From contig NZ_JABCPZ010000097.1 of assembly GCF_013283785.1 (NCBI RefSeq), forward strand, positions 1 to 37,056: DNA of 37,056 nucleotides, read 5' to 3'. The position numbers and the translations under genes were made by a program. This stretch comes from Nonomuraea antri (GTDB lineage: Bacteria; Actinomycetota; Actinomycetes; Streptosporangiales; Streptosporangiaceae). Position 1 is the first letter of the stretch, and the number at the start of each line of letters is the position of its first letter. This document shows, one piece after another, positions 21,911 to 29,419 of the stretch. The notes under the pieces are model-generated. The model made no database searches and had not been told where the DNA came from. It worked only from the letters and a program-made list of their open reading frames with translations.

Positions 21911-24052
21911 TCAGGAGGCTCCCTTGACCGACTTGATCAAGAGCTGGGCCACGTCCACGACTTCCAGCGATTCCTTGGCCTCGCCGCTGTTCTTCTTCTC
22001 GTTGATCGCGTCACCCAGCATGACCATGCAGAACGGGCACGCGGTGGAGACGGTGTCGGGGTTGGTGGTCAACGCCTCGTCCACCCGCTCGGTGTTGATG
22101 CGCTTGCCGATGCGCTCCTCCATCCACATGCGGGCGCCGCCGGCGCCGCAGCAGAAGCCGCGGTCCTTGTGCCGGTGCATCTCCTGGGTCTGCACGCCGG
22201 GCACCTTCGACATGATGTCGCGGGGCTGGGAGTAGACCTTGTTGTGTCGGCCGAGGAAGCACGGGTCGTGGTAGGTGATCTTCTCCTCGATCGGCGTGAC
22301 CGGGGTGAGCAGGCCCTCGTCCACCAGCTTCGACAGCAGCTGGGTGTGGTGCACGACCTCGTAGGTGCCGCCGAGCTGCGGGTACTCGTTGGCCAGGGTG
22401 TTGAAGCAGTGCGGGCAGGTGGCCACGATCTTCTTGACGCCGGCCTCGTTCAGCGTCTCGATGTTCTGCTGGGCCAGCATGTTGAACAGGTATTCCATGC
22501 CCAGGCGGCGGGCCGGGTCACCGGTGCACGCCTCGGCCGGGCCGAGCACCGCGAACTTCACGCCGGCGATGTGCAGCAGCTCGGCGACGGCCTTGGTGGT
22601 CTTCTTGGCCCGGTCTTCGAGCGCGCCCGCGCAGCCCACCCAGAACAGGTACTCGGTGTCCTCGGGCATCTTCTCGTCGACGAGCTGGACCTCGAAGCGT
22701 TGGCCGTCCACGGAGGTGGCGAGCTCCTCGATCCAGTCGGCCCGCTTCATCTCGGACATGCCCCACGGGTTGCCCTTGTTCTCCAGGTTCTTCACCATCA
22801 CCCCCGCCTCGGACGGGAACGACGACTCCACCATCACCTGGTAGCGGCGCATGTCGAGGATGTGGTCGATGTGCTCGATGTCCACCGGGCACTGCTCGAC
22901 GCAGGCGCCGCAGTTGGTGCACGACCACAGCACGTCGGGGTGGATGACGCCGTCCTCGCCGACCAGCGGCTTCTCCAGCAGCGCCAGCACGTCGGTGTCG
23001 GCGTGCGGGTTGGCCTCGGCGCCGTCGCCGCCCTTGGCCGCCATCAGGTACGGCGCCACCGCGAAGGCGTGGTCACGCTGGTCGAGGATGAGCATCTTCG
23101 GCGACAGCGGCTTGTCGGTGTTCCAGGCCGGGCACTGGGACTGGCAGCGGCCGCACTCGGTGCAGGAGTAGAAGTCGAGGAAGCCCTTCCACGTCGTGTC
23201 GCCGATCTTGCCGCGGCCCAGGCGCTCGGGGTCGAGGTCCTCGTCCTCGAAGTCGACGGGCTTGCCGTCGACCCGCATCTCGGGCGCGGCGCCCAGGCCG
23301 TCGGGACGGCGGGAGAACAGCACGTTCAGCGGCGCGGTGAAGATGTGCAGGTGCTTGGAGTTCACCACGATGACCAGGAACACCAGCATGAAGCCGATGT
23401 GCAGGAGCAGCGCGATCTCCTCCAGCAGTTCGCTCTGCGGGAGCAGGTTCCCCAGCGGGATCGACACGAACGCGCCGGAGTCGTAGGGCAGGTTGCCGTT
23501 GGCCGAGGCGGCGCCGCGGGCCAGGAACAGCGTCCAGATGATGTTGAAGATCATGAACAGCACGAGCCACGCGCCGCCCAGGTGCGAGCCGGAGAAGCGC
23601 GAGTCGCGGCCGAGTGTCTTGGGCGAGTTCTTCATCCGGATGATCGCGAACGCGACCAGGCCGAGCAGGCAGGCCACCGCGATGAAGTCCTGCAGGAAGC
23701 CGAGCACCGCCCAGGTGCCGACCAGCGGGATGTGGAAGTTCGGCCGGCCGGTGATCGCGCCCTGGATGATCGCGCCGTACGCCTCGACGTAGACGGTCAG
23801 CAGGATGAAGAACGCCCACATGACGAAGAAGTGCGCCACGCCCGACGGGGTCCACTTGAGCAGCTTCTTCTGGCCGAAGACCTCGACGAGCTGCGCCTTG
23901 ATCTCCTCACCCGCGTGCGCCTTGGCGTACTCGACGCGTTCCGGCGCGGGCGGGCCGACGGTGGCGAGCTTGTACAGGAAGAGCGTCCTGCGGCCCGCGA
24001 CGGCCACCGCCAGGACGGTCATGACTAGCCCGATGATGGCTACCCAGAGCAC
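21911..24052 (-). CDS. membrane iron-sulfur oxidoreductase, EtfD-like (ETF:quinone type)
   Basis: This is a 713-residue fusion protein. The N-terminal membrane part has about five helices (near 2-20, 71-98, 110-138, 158-180, 205-232). Two [4Fe-4S] motifs follow: Cys297/300/303/307 (CTECGRCQSQCP) and Cys378/381/384/388 (CTNCGACVEQCP). Two CCG domains like heterodisulfide reductase subunit D end it (CPHCFNT, CCGAGGARMW, ACPFCMVML). The layout matches mycobacterial Rv0338c, described as EtfD, which takes electrons from electron-transfer flavoprotein in fatty-acid oxidation. The GTG at 24052 follows GGAGG. No etfAB is in the window. A TetR gene and a possible operator lie just upstream. Confidence 0.88.
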   Translation of the reverse strand: MLWVAIIGLVMTVLAVAVAGRRTLFLYKLATVGPPAPERVEYAKAHAGEEIKAQLVEVFGQKKLLKWTPSGVAHFFVMWAFFILLTVYVEAYGAIIQGAITGRPNFHIPLVGTWAVLGFLQDFIAVACLLGLVAFAIIRMKNSPKTLGRDSRFSGSHLGGAWLVLFMIFNIIWTLFLARGAASANGNLPYDSGAFVSIPLGNLLPQSELLEEIALLLHIGFMLVFLVIVVNSKHLHIFTAPLNVLFSRRPDGLGAAPEMRVDGKPVDFEDEDLDPERLGRGKIGDTTWKGFLDFYSCTECGRCQSQCPAWNTDKPLSPKMLILDQRDHAFAVAPYLMAAKGGDGAEANPHADTDVLALLEKPLVGEDGVIHPDVLWSCTNCGACVEQCPVDIEHIDHILDMRRYQVMVESSFPSEAGVMVKNLENKGNPWGMSEMKRADWIEELATSVDGQRFEVQLVDEKMPEDTEYLFWVGCAGALEDRAKKTTKAVAELLHIAGVKFAVLGPAEACTGDPARRLGMEYLFNMLAQQNIETLNEAGVKKIVATCPHCFNTLANEYPQLGGTYEVVHHTQLLSKLVDEGLLTPVTPIEEKITYHDPCFLGRHNKVYSQPRDIMSKVPGVQTQEMHRHKDRGFCCGAGGARMWMEERIGKRINTERVDEALTTNPDTVSTACPFCMVMLGDAINEKKNSGEAKESLEVVDVAQLLIKSVKGAS

Positions 24053-24123
24053 GGGGTCCTCCCACAGACGACGTTGGCAGTCAGCGTACGGTCAGCCGCT
24101 GCACCGGCCTCACCCGGGAATCC

Positions 24124-24135
24124 TACCCGCGAGTA
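24124..24135. promoter_or_regulatory. possible TetR operator TACCCGCGAGTA
   Basis: This 12-bp sequence is palindromic except for one mismatched pair. It lies between the TetR gene and the EtfD-like gene, about 72 bases before the latter's start. A link to the adjacent TetR regulator is inference from position. Confidence 0.35.
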
Positions 24136-24192
24136 ACATTTCCGGGGTAACGCGACATACCCTATGGTCGAAGCCCCTGACAGAACAATGCT

Positions 24193-24777
24193 CTATTCGG
24201 CGAAGTACCGTTGCAACGTCGGGCCGATCAGCTTGACCAGTTCCTCCGGGTCCGCGCTCGCCATCGGCTCCAGCTTGAGCACGTAACGGGCCATGAGCAC
24301 GCCGTACATCTGGCTGAAGCCGGCCTCGATCCGCAGGTGCGGCACCCCGAGCCGGTCGGCCGCCTGGAACAGCATGGCGTTGGTGATGAACTCCCTGAGC
24401 ATCGTCGCCGCCTGCTCGTTCGTGATCGCCGAGCGGATCAGCGCGATCATCGGCTCGCGCATCTCGGGCTCGGCGGTGGCCGTGAGGATGAACCTGACCA
24501 GCCGCTCGCCGATCTCCTCGCGCGGCGCGTCGAGCAGCATCGGGATGATCGTGTCGGGCGCGACGGGCAGCCGCATGGCCGCCGCGAAGATGCCCTCCTT
24601 GGTCTCGAAGTAGTGATGGACGAGGGCGGGGTCGACCTTCGCCTCCCTGGCGATGCCGCGGACCGTGGCCTTGTCGAAGCCCTTCTCCGCGAACACCTTC
24701 CTGGCCGCGGCCAGGATCTCCCCGCGCGTGTCGGCGGACCCGGGCCTGCGCCCGGGCCGTCGCTTGGCTGTGCTCAT
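24193..24777 (-). CDS. TetR family transcriptional regulator
   Basis: This is a 194-residue TetR-type repressor. The N-terminal helix-turn-helix (about 18-62) is plain: TRGEILAAARKVFAEKGF, TVRGIAREAKVDPALVHHYF, ETKEGIF. The C-terminal ligand domain includes ERLVRFILTATAEPEMREPM and ends in LVKLIGPTLQRYFAE, like many acyl-CoA- or fatty-acid-linked TetR proteins. The gene starts four bases after the methyltransferase stop, so it is in the same transcript, and it precedes the EtfD-like gene by 140 bases. Control of that reductase is the simplest hypothesis. Confidence 0.9.
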   Translation of the reverse strand: MSTAKRRPGRRPGSADTRGEILAAARKVFAEKGFDKATVRGIAREAKVDPALVHHYFETKEGIFAAAMRLPVAPDTIIPMLLDAPREEIGERLVRFILTATAEPEMREPMIALIRSAITNEQAATMLREFITNAMLFQAADRLGVPHLRIEAGFSQMYGVLMARYVLKLEPMASADPEELVKLIGPTLQRYFAE

Positions 24778-24781
24778 GACC

Positions 24782-25627
24782 TCACTTACCCACGGCCAGA
24801 TAAACCCGCATAGGCACCGACACCACTCCCTCTGGGAACTCCGCGCGCAGTTCGGCGCGCTGGCTGTCGACCAGGTCGTCGGCCGCCTCCGGCGACAGCG
24901 CCGCCATGTAGGAGTGCGAACGCAGGTCGAGCAGGAAGTCCTCGATGCCGACGAGCCTCGTCCAGGGGATCCAGCGCTCCTCGATCACCTCGAACGACTG
25001 CGCGATCGGCGGCACCGCCCACTGCTCCACGGCCGGGCCCCAGTAGGTCGGGCAGGCCGCGGCCAGCCTGGCCTCGTAGGCGGCCAGCCACTCGGCCTGC
25101 GCGGCGTGGGCCAGGTTCCAGCAGCCCGCGATCGCGCCACCGGGCCGCAGCACCCGCCTGGCCTCGGCGATCGAGACCACCGGGTCGAGCCAGTGCCACG
25201 ACTGGGCGTACGTCACCAGGTCGGCCACGCCGTCGGCGAGCGGCAGGGCATTGCCGTCGGCCAGCACCGCCGCGACCCCGGCCGCGCCACCGCCACCTCC
25301 GCCGCCTCCGCCTCCGCTGCTGTCGGCGCCGTCGCTCGCGGGCTCGCTCTCGCCCTCGTCGGCGGCCGCGCGGCTGCGCAGCTTGGCCAGCATCTCCGCG
25401 CCCGGGTCGACCGCGATCACCTGCGAGCCGCGCGCCCGCAGCGCGCGCGACAGGATGCCCGTGCCCGCGCCCACGTCGACCGTGGTGGCGCCGTCGAGAT
25501 CGACTCCGGACACCTCGGTCAGCGCGCGGTACATCTCGTCGGGATAGGTGGGCCGGCCCGCGTCGTAGGCGTCGGCGACGCTGTCGAACACCCTGGCCAG
25601 GCCCCGCATCGGGCCGACGTGGCTCAT
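24782..25627 (-). CDS. class I SAM-dependent methyltransferase with poly-glycine insertion
   Basis: This is a 281-residue Rossmann-fold methyltransferase. Motif I is TTVDVGAGTGILSRAL, with VIAVDPGAEML after it; the post-I region LADGNALPLADGVADLV and VLRPGGAIAGCW complete the SAM core. The C-terminal half (WIPWTRLVGIEDFLLDLRSHSY) resembles the methyltransferase-11 group. Between beta-2 and beta-3 there is an insertion of about 27 residues, acidic then Ser and ten consecutive glycines, unlike neighbouring genes. The ATG overlaps the stop of the upstream gene by four bases; a second ATG six codons in is possible. The substrate is unknown. Confidence 0.88.
   Translation of the reverse strand: MSHVGPMRGLARVFDSVADAYDAGRPTYPDEMYRALTEVSGVDLDGATTVDVGAGTGILSRALRARGSQVIAVDPGAEMLAKLRSRAAADEGESEPASDGADSSGGGGGGGGGGAAGVAAVLADGNALPLADGVADLVTYAQSWHWLDPVVSIAEARRVLRPGGAIAGCWNLAHAAQAEWLAAYEARLAAACPTYWGPAVEQWAVPPIAQSFEVIEERWIPWTRLVGIEDFLLDLRSHSYMAALSPEAADDLVDSQRAELRAEFPEGVVSVPMRVYLAVGK
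25286..25315 (-). repeat. GGN trinucleotide run encoding ten glycines
   Basis: Ten consecutive glycine codons (mix of GGC, GGA and GGT on the minus strand) lie within the methyltransferase gene. The degenerate codons mean it is not a pure microsatellite, but length variation by slippage is possible. Confidence 0.8.
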
Positions 25628-26433
25628 GTGGTCGCCGCCAGGTGCAGCCGGGCGAAGGCCAGGCCCTCGGCGAGGTCGTCGATGCGCTCGGTGCGGCTCG
25701 CCGCCTTACGCGTGTTGATCTCCAGTACCACCAATCCCCCATAACCGGTGTTGGCCAGGCGCTCCAGCATCTGCGCGCACGGCTGGTTGCCCCGGCCGGG
25801 CACCAGGTGCTCGTCCTTGTTCGTCACGCCGATGCCGTCGGCCAGGTGCAGGTGCGCCAGCCGGTCGCCGAGCTTCGTGGCCATCTCCATGGCGTCGGAG
25901 CCCGACACGGCGGTGTGTGACAGGTCGAGTGTGACCTGCGGGAAGTCGTAGTCGATGGGGTTCCAGTCGGGTGAGTAGGGGACCACGTCGTTGCCCCTGG
26001 CCCGCAGCGGGAACATGTTCTCGACCGCGAACGTGACGTCGGTCTCGTCACGCATGCGGGCGAGCCCGGTCTCGAACTCGCGGGCGTAGTCGCGCTGCCA
26101 GCGGAAGGGCGGGTGGACCACGACCGCCGACGCGCCGAGCCGCTCGGCCGCCTTCTGCGCCTTGACCAGCTTGGCCCAGGGGTCGCGGCCCCAGACCCGC
26201 TGGGTCACCAGCAGGCAGGGCGCGTGAATGGCCAGGACGGGGACCTCGTAGTGCTCCGACAGACGTTCGATCACGTCGATGTCCTGGCTCACCGGATCGG
26301 CGCCGACCATGATCTCAACACCGTCATAGCCGAGGCGCGCGGCCAGTTCGAACGCGTCGGGAGTGCGTTCCGGATATACCGAGGCGGTGGACAATGCGAT
26401 CTTCGCATTGGGCACGCGGATGACATCAGCCAC
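25624..26433 (-). CDS. sugar phosphate isomerase/epimerase (xylose isomerase-like TIM barrel)
   Basis: This is a 269-residue TIM-barrel protein of the AP-endonuclease-2/xylose-isomerase-like superfamily. The metal-site strands are visible: YDGVEIMVG, HAPCLLVT, VVHPPFRWQ, FAVENMFP, VTLDLSHTA, LAHLHLADG, HLVPGRGNQP and LEINTRK. Such proteins include sugar epimerases, inosose dehydratases and endonucleases; sequence alone does not choose, although DNA-repair-type residues are not obvious. It is the first gene of a three-gene unit with the methyltransferase (ATGA overlap) and the TetR gene. It is divergent from another methyltransferase gene, with a 57-base gap. Confidence 0.85.
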   Translation of the reverse strand: MADVIRVPNAKIALSTASVYPERTPDAFELAARLGYDGVEIMVGADPVSQDIDVIERLSEHYEVPVLAIHAPCLLVTQRVWGRDPWAKLVKAQKAAERLGASAVVVHPPFRWQRDYAREFETGLARMRDETDVTFAVENMFPLRARGNDVVPYSPDWNPIDYDFPQVTLDLSHTAVSGSDAMEMATKLGDRLAHLHLADGIGVTNKDEHLVPGRGNQPCAQMLERLANTGYGGLVVLEINTRKAASRTERIDDLAEGLAFARLHLAATT

Positions 26434-26477
26434 GCTGCCAGCCTAAGCCGGAAGAACGGTCCTGGCGCGAGAGCCCC

Positions 26478-26483
26478 TACGGT
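26478..26483 (+). promoter_or_regulatory. possible -10 element TACGGT, leaderless start
   Basis: TACGGT is followed by seven bases and then the ATG at 26491. There is no Shine-Dalgarno sequence in between. Confidence 0.45.
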
Positions 26484-26490
26484 TGTGGCC

Positions 26491-27189
26491 ATGTCACGGA
26501 TCGCGAAAGGTGCCATCCCCAGCCCGAACATCTGGAACACCCCCCAGATCTACGAGGTGGAGAACCGGGCGGTCGACCCCGAAGGCGTGGCCGAATCCGC
26601 CATGCGCGCCCTGCGGCCGTGGGACGGCGCCACCGTGCTCGACATCGGCTGCGGCACCGGATACCACCTGCCCGCCCTGGCCGCCGACGCGGCCGCGGTG
26701 ATCGGCGTGGAGCCGCACCACGACCTGGCCGCGCTGGCCCGCCGCCGCTGCGCCGCGCTGGCCAACGTCACCGTGCACGCCGCCGCCGCGCAGGACCTGC
26801 CGCTGCCCGACTCCTCGGTGGACGTGGCCGTCGCCCGCTGGGCCTACTTCTTCGGCCCCGGCTGCGAGCCCGGGCTGCGCGAGCTGTCGCGGGTGATGCG
26901 GCGCGGCGGGGCGGCGTTCGTCATCGACCTCGACGCCACTCGCGGCGCGTTCGGCCGCTGGTTCTCCCGTACGGTGCCGGCGTACTCGGCCAGGCAGGTG
27001 GAGGCGTTCTGGGACCGGCACGGCTGGCAGCGCCGTACGCTCGACCTGCGCATGGCCTTCGAGCGCCGCGCCGACCTGGAGGCCGTGCTGCGCATCGAGT
27101 TCACCGCGCAGGTGGCCGAGCAGGCCATCGCCGAGACGCCCGGCCTGGAGCTCGACTACCCGAACGTGCTGCGCTGGCGCTTCTTCTGA
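26491..27189 (+). CDS. class I SAM-dependent methyltransferase
   Basis: This is a 232-residue methyltransferase. Motif I is TVLDIGCGTGYHLPAL, followed by VIGVEPHHDLAALAR, then AQDLPLPDSSVDVAVARWAY and RVMRRGGAAFVIDLD. The C-terminal part (FGRWFSRTVPAYSARQ, WRFF end) does not identify a substrate. The ATG at 26491 is preferred over an upstream in-frame start because a TACGGT element sits seven bases before it and the family N-terminus fits. It is divergent from the TIM-barrel gene and ends 41 bases before the MerR gene. Confidence 0.86.
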   Translation: MSRIAKGAIPSPNIWNTPQIYEVENRAVDPEGVAESAMRALRPWDGATVLDIGCGTGYHLPALAADAAAVIGVEPHHDLAALARRRCAALANVTVHAAAAQDLPLPDSSVDVAVARWAYFFGPGCEPGLRELSRVMRRGGAAFVIDLDATRGAFGRWFSRTVPAYSARQVEAFWDRHGWQRRTLDLRMAFERRADLEAVLRIEFTAQVAEQAIAETPGLELDYPNVLRWRFF

Positions 27190-27192
27190 GCC

Positions 27193-27224
27193 TTGACATT
27201 GACGCCGGTGTCAACGTTTACCGT
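27193..27224 (+). promoter_or_regulatory. MerR-type promoter with dyad operator in a long spacer
   Basis: The -35 TTGACA (27193-27198) and -10 TACCGT (27219-27224) are 20 bases apart. This over-long spacing is typical of promoters activated by MerR regulators, as at zntA. The spacer starts with the dyad TTGACGCCGGTGTCAA (27199-27214). The ATG is six bases after the -10, so the message is probably leaderless. Confidence 0.7.
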
Positions 27225-27230
27225 GGTCAC

Positions 27231-27605
27231 ATGCGCATCGGAGAGCTGGCGGAACGGACCGGGGTGAGCACCAGGTCCCTGCGCTACTACGAGCAGCACG
27301 GGCTGCTCACCGCCCGGCGCGGGCCCAACGGCTACCGCGACTACGCCGAGGACGACGTCAAGCTGGTGGCCGAGATCCGGGCGCTGCTGGCCGTGGGGTT
27401 CACCCTCGAAGACACCCGGCCGTTCGTGGACTGCCTGCGCGCCGGGCACAGCTCGGGCGGCGTCTGCAGCGAGTCCGTCGCCGTCTACCAGCGCAAGCTG
27501 CGGCAGATCGACGAGGAGATCCGCGTCCTGCTGGCCCGTCGCAGGGAAGTCGTCACCCAGCTCACCGAATCGTGCCCGGGATGCTTCGTCAGGGGAGAAT
27601 CATGA
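27231..27605 (+). CDS. MerR family regulator with four cysteines, coupled to thioredoxin
   Basis: This is a 124-residue MerR-type activator. The winged helix is MRIGELAERTGVSTRSLRYY with YEQHGLL and NGYRDY. The dimerisation helix follows, and then a C-terminus with Cys115-Pro-Gly-Cys118. Cys68 and Cys79 sit in the loop where metal- or redox-sensing MerR proteins bind their ligand. Its own promoter has a MerR-like 20-base spacer with a dyad, so autoregulation is likely. The stop overlaps the thioredoxin start by four bases (ATGA). The signal is unknown; thiol or oxidative stress is the most natural inference. Confidence 0.9.
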   Translation: MRIGELAERTGVSTRSLRYYEQHGLLTARRGPNGYRDYAEDDVKLVAEIRALLAVGFTLEDTRPFVDCLRAGHSSGGVCSESVAVYQRKLRQIDEEIRVLLARRREVVTQLTESCPGCFVRGES

Positions 27606-27907
27606 TCACGTTGACCACCGAGAACTTCGACGAGCAGGTGCTGAGGAGCGACAAGCCGCAGCTGGTGTACTTCTGGGCGGAGTGGTGCCCCTCGTGCCGC
27701 ATGATCTCGCCCGTGCTCGACGAGATCGGCGTGGAGCAGCCGCTCAGCATCGGCAAGCTCAACAGCGACGAGCACCCGGAGATCGCCGCGCGTTACGGCG
27801 TGATGGGGCTGCCCACGCTGCTGCTGTTCGAGAACGGCGAGCCGGTCAGGAAGATCGTCGGCGCCAAGCCGAAGCGCATGCTCGTGCGCGAGCTGGGCCT
27901 GGCGTAA
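27602..27907 (+). CDS. thioredoxin-family protein with CPSC active site
   Basis: This is a 101-residue thioredoxin-fold protein. The core is LVYFWAEWCPSCRMISPVLDEI, with active-site cysteines at 29 and 32, and the cis-proline loop MGLPTLLLF. The usual thioredoxin CGPC is replaced by CPSC, so redox potential or partner may differ. The ATG at 27602 overlaps the MerR stop, so the two are translationally coupled and probably induced together. It likely reduces disulfides in the cytoplasm; there is no signal peptide. No thioredoxin reductase is adjacent. Confidence 0.92.
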   Translation: MITLTTENFDEQVLRSDKPQLVYFWAEWCPSCRMISPVLDEIGVEQPLSIGKLNSDEHPEIAARYGVMGLPTLLLFENGEPVRKIVGAKPKRMLVRELGLA

Positions 27908-27958
27908 CCACGCCGGGCGGCCCCGGTGTGACCATCGAGGTTTGTCGGTGGGTGCCGC

Positions 27959-27964
27959 TACCCT
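27959..27964 (+). promoter_or_regulatory. possible -10 element TACCCT, leaderless radA start
   Basis: TACCCT is followed by seven bases and then the radA ATG at 27972. No Shine-Dalgarno sequence is present. Confidence 0.45.
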
Positions 27965-27971
27965 GCTCGGC

Positions 27972-29378
27972 ATGGCGAAGGCAGCGCAGAGACCGGGTTA
28001 CCGCTGTGCCGAGTGCGGGTGGCGCACCCCCAAGTGGGTCGGCAGGTGCGGCGAGTGCCAGGCGTGGGGCACTGTCGACGAAGAGGGCGCGCGGGCCGGC
28101 GCGCACGTCGTCCAGGCCGGCGCCACCAGCGCGCCCGCGCTGCCGATCGGCCAGGTCAAGGCCGAGATCGCGGCCGCGCGCACGACCGGCGTGGCCGAGC
28201 TCGACCGGGTGCTCGGCGGCGGCCTGGTGCCCGGCGCCGTGGTGCTGCTGGCCGGCGAGCCCGGCATCGGCAAGTCCACGCTGCTGCTGGAGGCCGCGGC
28301 CAGCATCGCCGGGCGCGAGACCGTGCTCTACGTGACGGGCGAGGAGTCCGCCGCCCAGGTCAGGCTGCGCGCCGACCGCATCGGCGCCATCCAGGACCAG
28401 CTCTACCTGGCGGCGGAGACCGAGCTGTCCGCGCTGATCACCCACGTGGAGAAGGTCCAGCCCAGGCTGCTGGTCGTCGACTCGGTGCAGACCATCGGCT
28501 CGGCCCAGGCCACCGGCGTGCCCGGCGGGGTCACCCAGGTGCGCGAGGTGGCCGCCAACCTGGTGCGGCTGGCCAAGGAGCGCAACATGGCCACCGTGCT
28601 GGTCGGCCACGTCACCAAGGAAGGCTCGATCGCCGGCCCCCGCACGCTTGAGCACCTGGTCGACGTGGTGCTCAACTTCGAAGGCGACCGGCACTCCCGG
28701 CTGCGCATGGTCCGCGCGATCAAGAACAGGTTCGGCCCAACCGACGAGGTCGGCTGCTTCGACCTGCACGAACGCGGCATCGAAGGCATCACCGACCCCA
28801 GCGGGCTGTTCGTCTCCCGGCGCAGCGAGCCGGTGCCCGGCACCTGCGTGACCGTCACGGTCGAAGGCACCCGGCCGCTGCCCGCCGAGGTGCAGGCCCT
28901 GGTCGCCCGCACCGAGGCGCAGCAGCCCAGGCGCACGTCCTCGGGGCTCGACACCTACCGGGTGCAGATGGTCCTCGCGGTGCTCGAACGCCGGCTCAAC
29001 GCCCGGCTGGGCGGCTGCGACGTGTTCACCGCCACGGTCGGCGGCATCAAACTGGCCGACCCGGCCGTCGACCTGGCCGTGATGCTCGCGGTGGCCAGCG
29101 CCGCCGGCGACAAGCCGCTGCCGCCCGGGCTGGTCGCGCTGGGCGAGGTGGGCCTGGCCGGCGAGTTGCGCCCGGTGAAGGACGTGCGCAGGCGGCTCAC
29201 CGAGGCGGCCAGGCTGGGCTTCAAGCGCGCGCTCGTCCCCGCCGGGTCCCTGGAGGAAGGCGGCCGCAAGCGGGGCGGCCAGCGCGCGCTGGTGCCGGTC
29301 GGTCCCGTGGCCTTCGCGCCGGGATTCGAGGTGGTCCAGGCGGAGAACGTCTGGGACGCTCTCACACACGTCACTTGA
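27972..29378 (+). CDS. radA: DNA repair protein RadA
   Basis: This 468-residue protein promotes branch migration during homologous recombination. The N-terminal C4 zinc finger has Cys12, 15, 26 and 29. Walker A is GEPGIGKST, Walker B includes LLVVDSVQTIG, and the RadA-specific KNRFG motif is in RAIKNRFGPTDEVG. The C-terminal Lon-like domain (GGIKLADPAVDLAV, ALGEVGLAGELRPV) is complete. The start is set by the zinc-finger N-terminus and a TACCCT element seven bases before the ATG. The neighbour disA follows at once, an arrangement common to actinobacteria and Firmicutes. Confidence 0.97.
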   Translation: MAKAAQRPGYRCAECGWRTPKWVGRCGECQAWGTVDEEGARAGAHVVQAGATSAPALPIGQVKAEIAAARTTGVAELDRVLGGGLVPGAVVLLAGEPGIGKSTLLLEAAASIAGRETVLYVTGEESAAQVRLRADRIGAIQDQLYLAAETELSALITHVEKVQPRLLVVDSVQTIGSAQATGVPGGVTQVREVAANLVRLAKERNMATVLVGHVTKEGSIAGPRTLEHLVDVVLNFEGDRHSRLRMVRAIKNRFGPTDEVGCFDLHERGIEGITDPSGLFVSRRSEPVPGTCVTVTVEGTRPLPAEVQALVARTEAQQPRRTSSGLDTYRVQMVLAVLERRLNARLGGCDVFTATVGGIKLADPAVDLAVMLAVASAAGDKPLPPGLVALGEVGLAGELRPVKDVRRRLTEAARLGFKRALVPAGSLEEGGRKRGGQRALVPVGPVAFAPGFEVVQAENVWDALTHVT

Positions 29379-29419
29379 GCGCGGCTAAGCTGAGCGTGAC
29401 CGATCGACACGGGGGTCAG

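Noticed and set aside
21827..24028. Open frame of 733 codons on the plus strand opposite the EtfD-like gene
   Set aside because: The minus-strand frame has all the iron-sulfur motifs and membrane helices. The plus frame is a His/Val/Leu-rich antisense shadow.
27932..27971. Longer radA frame starting at 27942
   Set aside because: The extra ten residues precede the conserved zinc-finger N-terminus and would start before the TACCCT promoter element.
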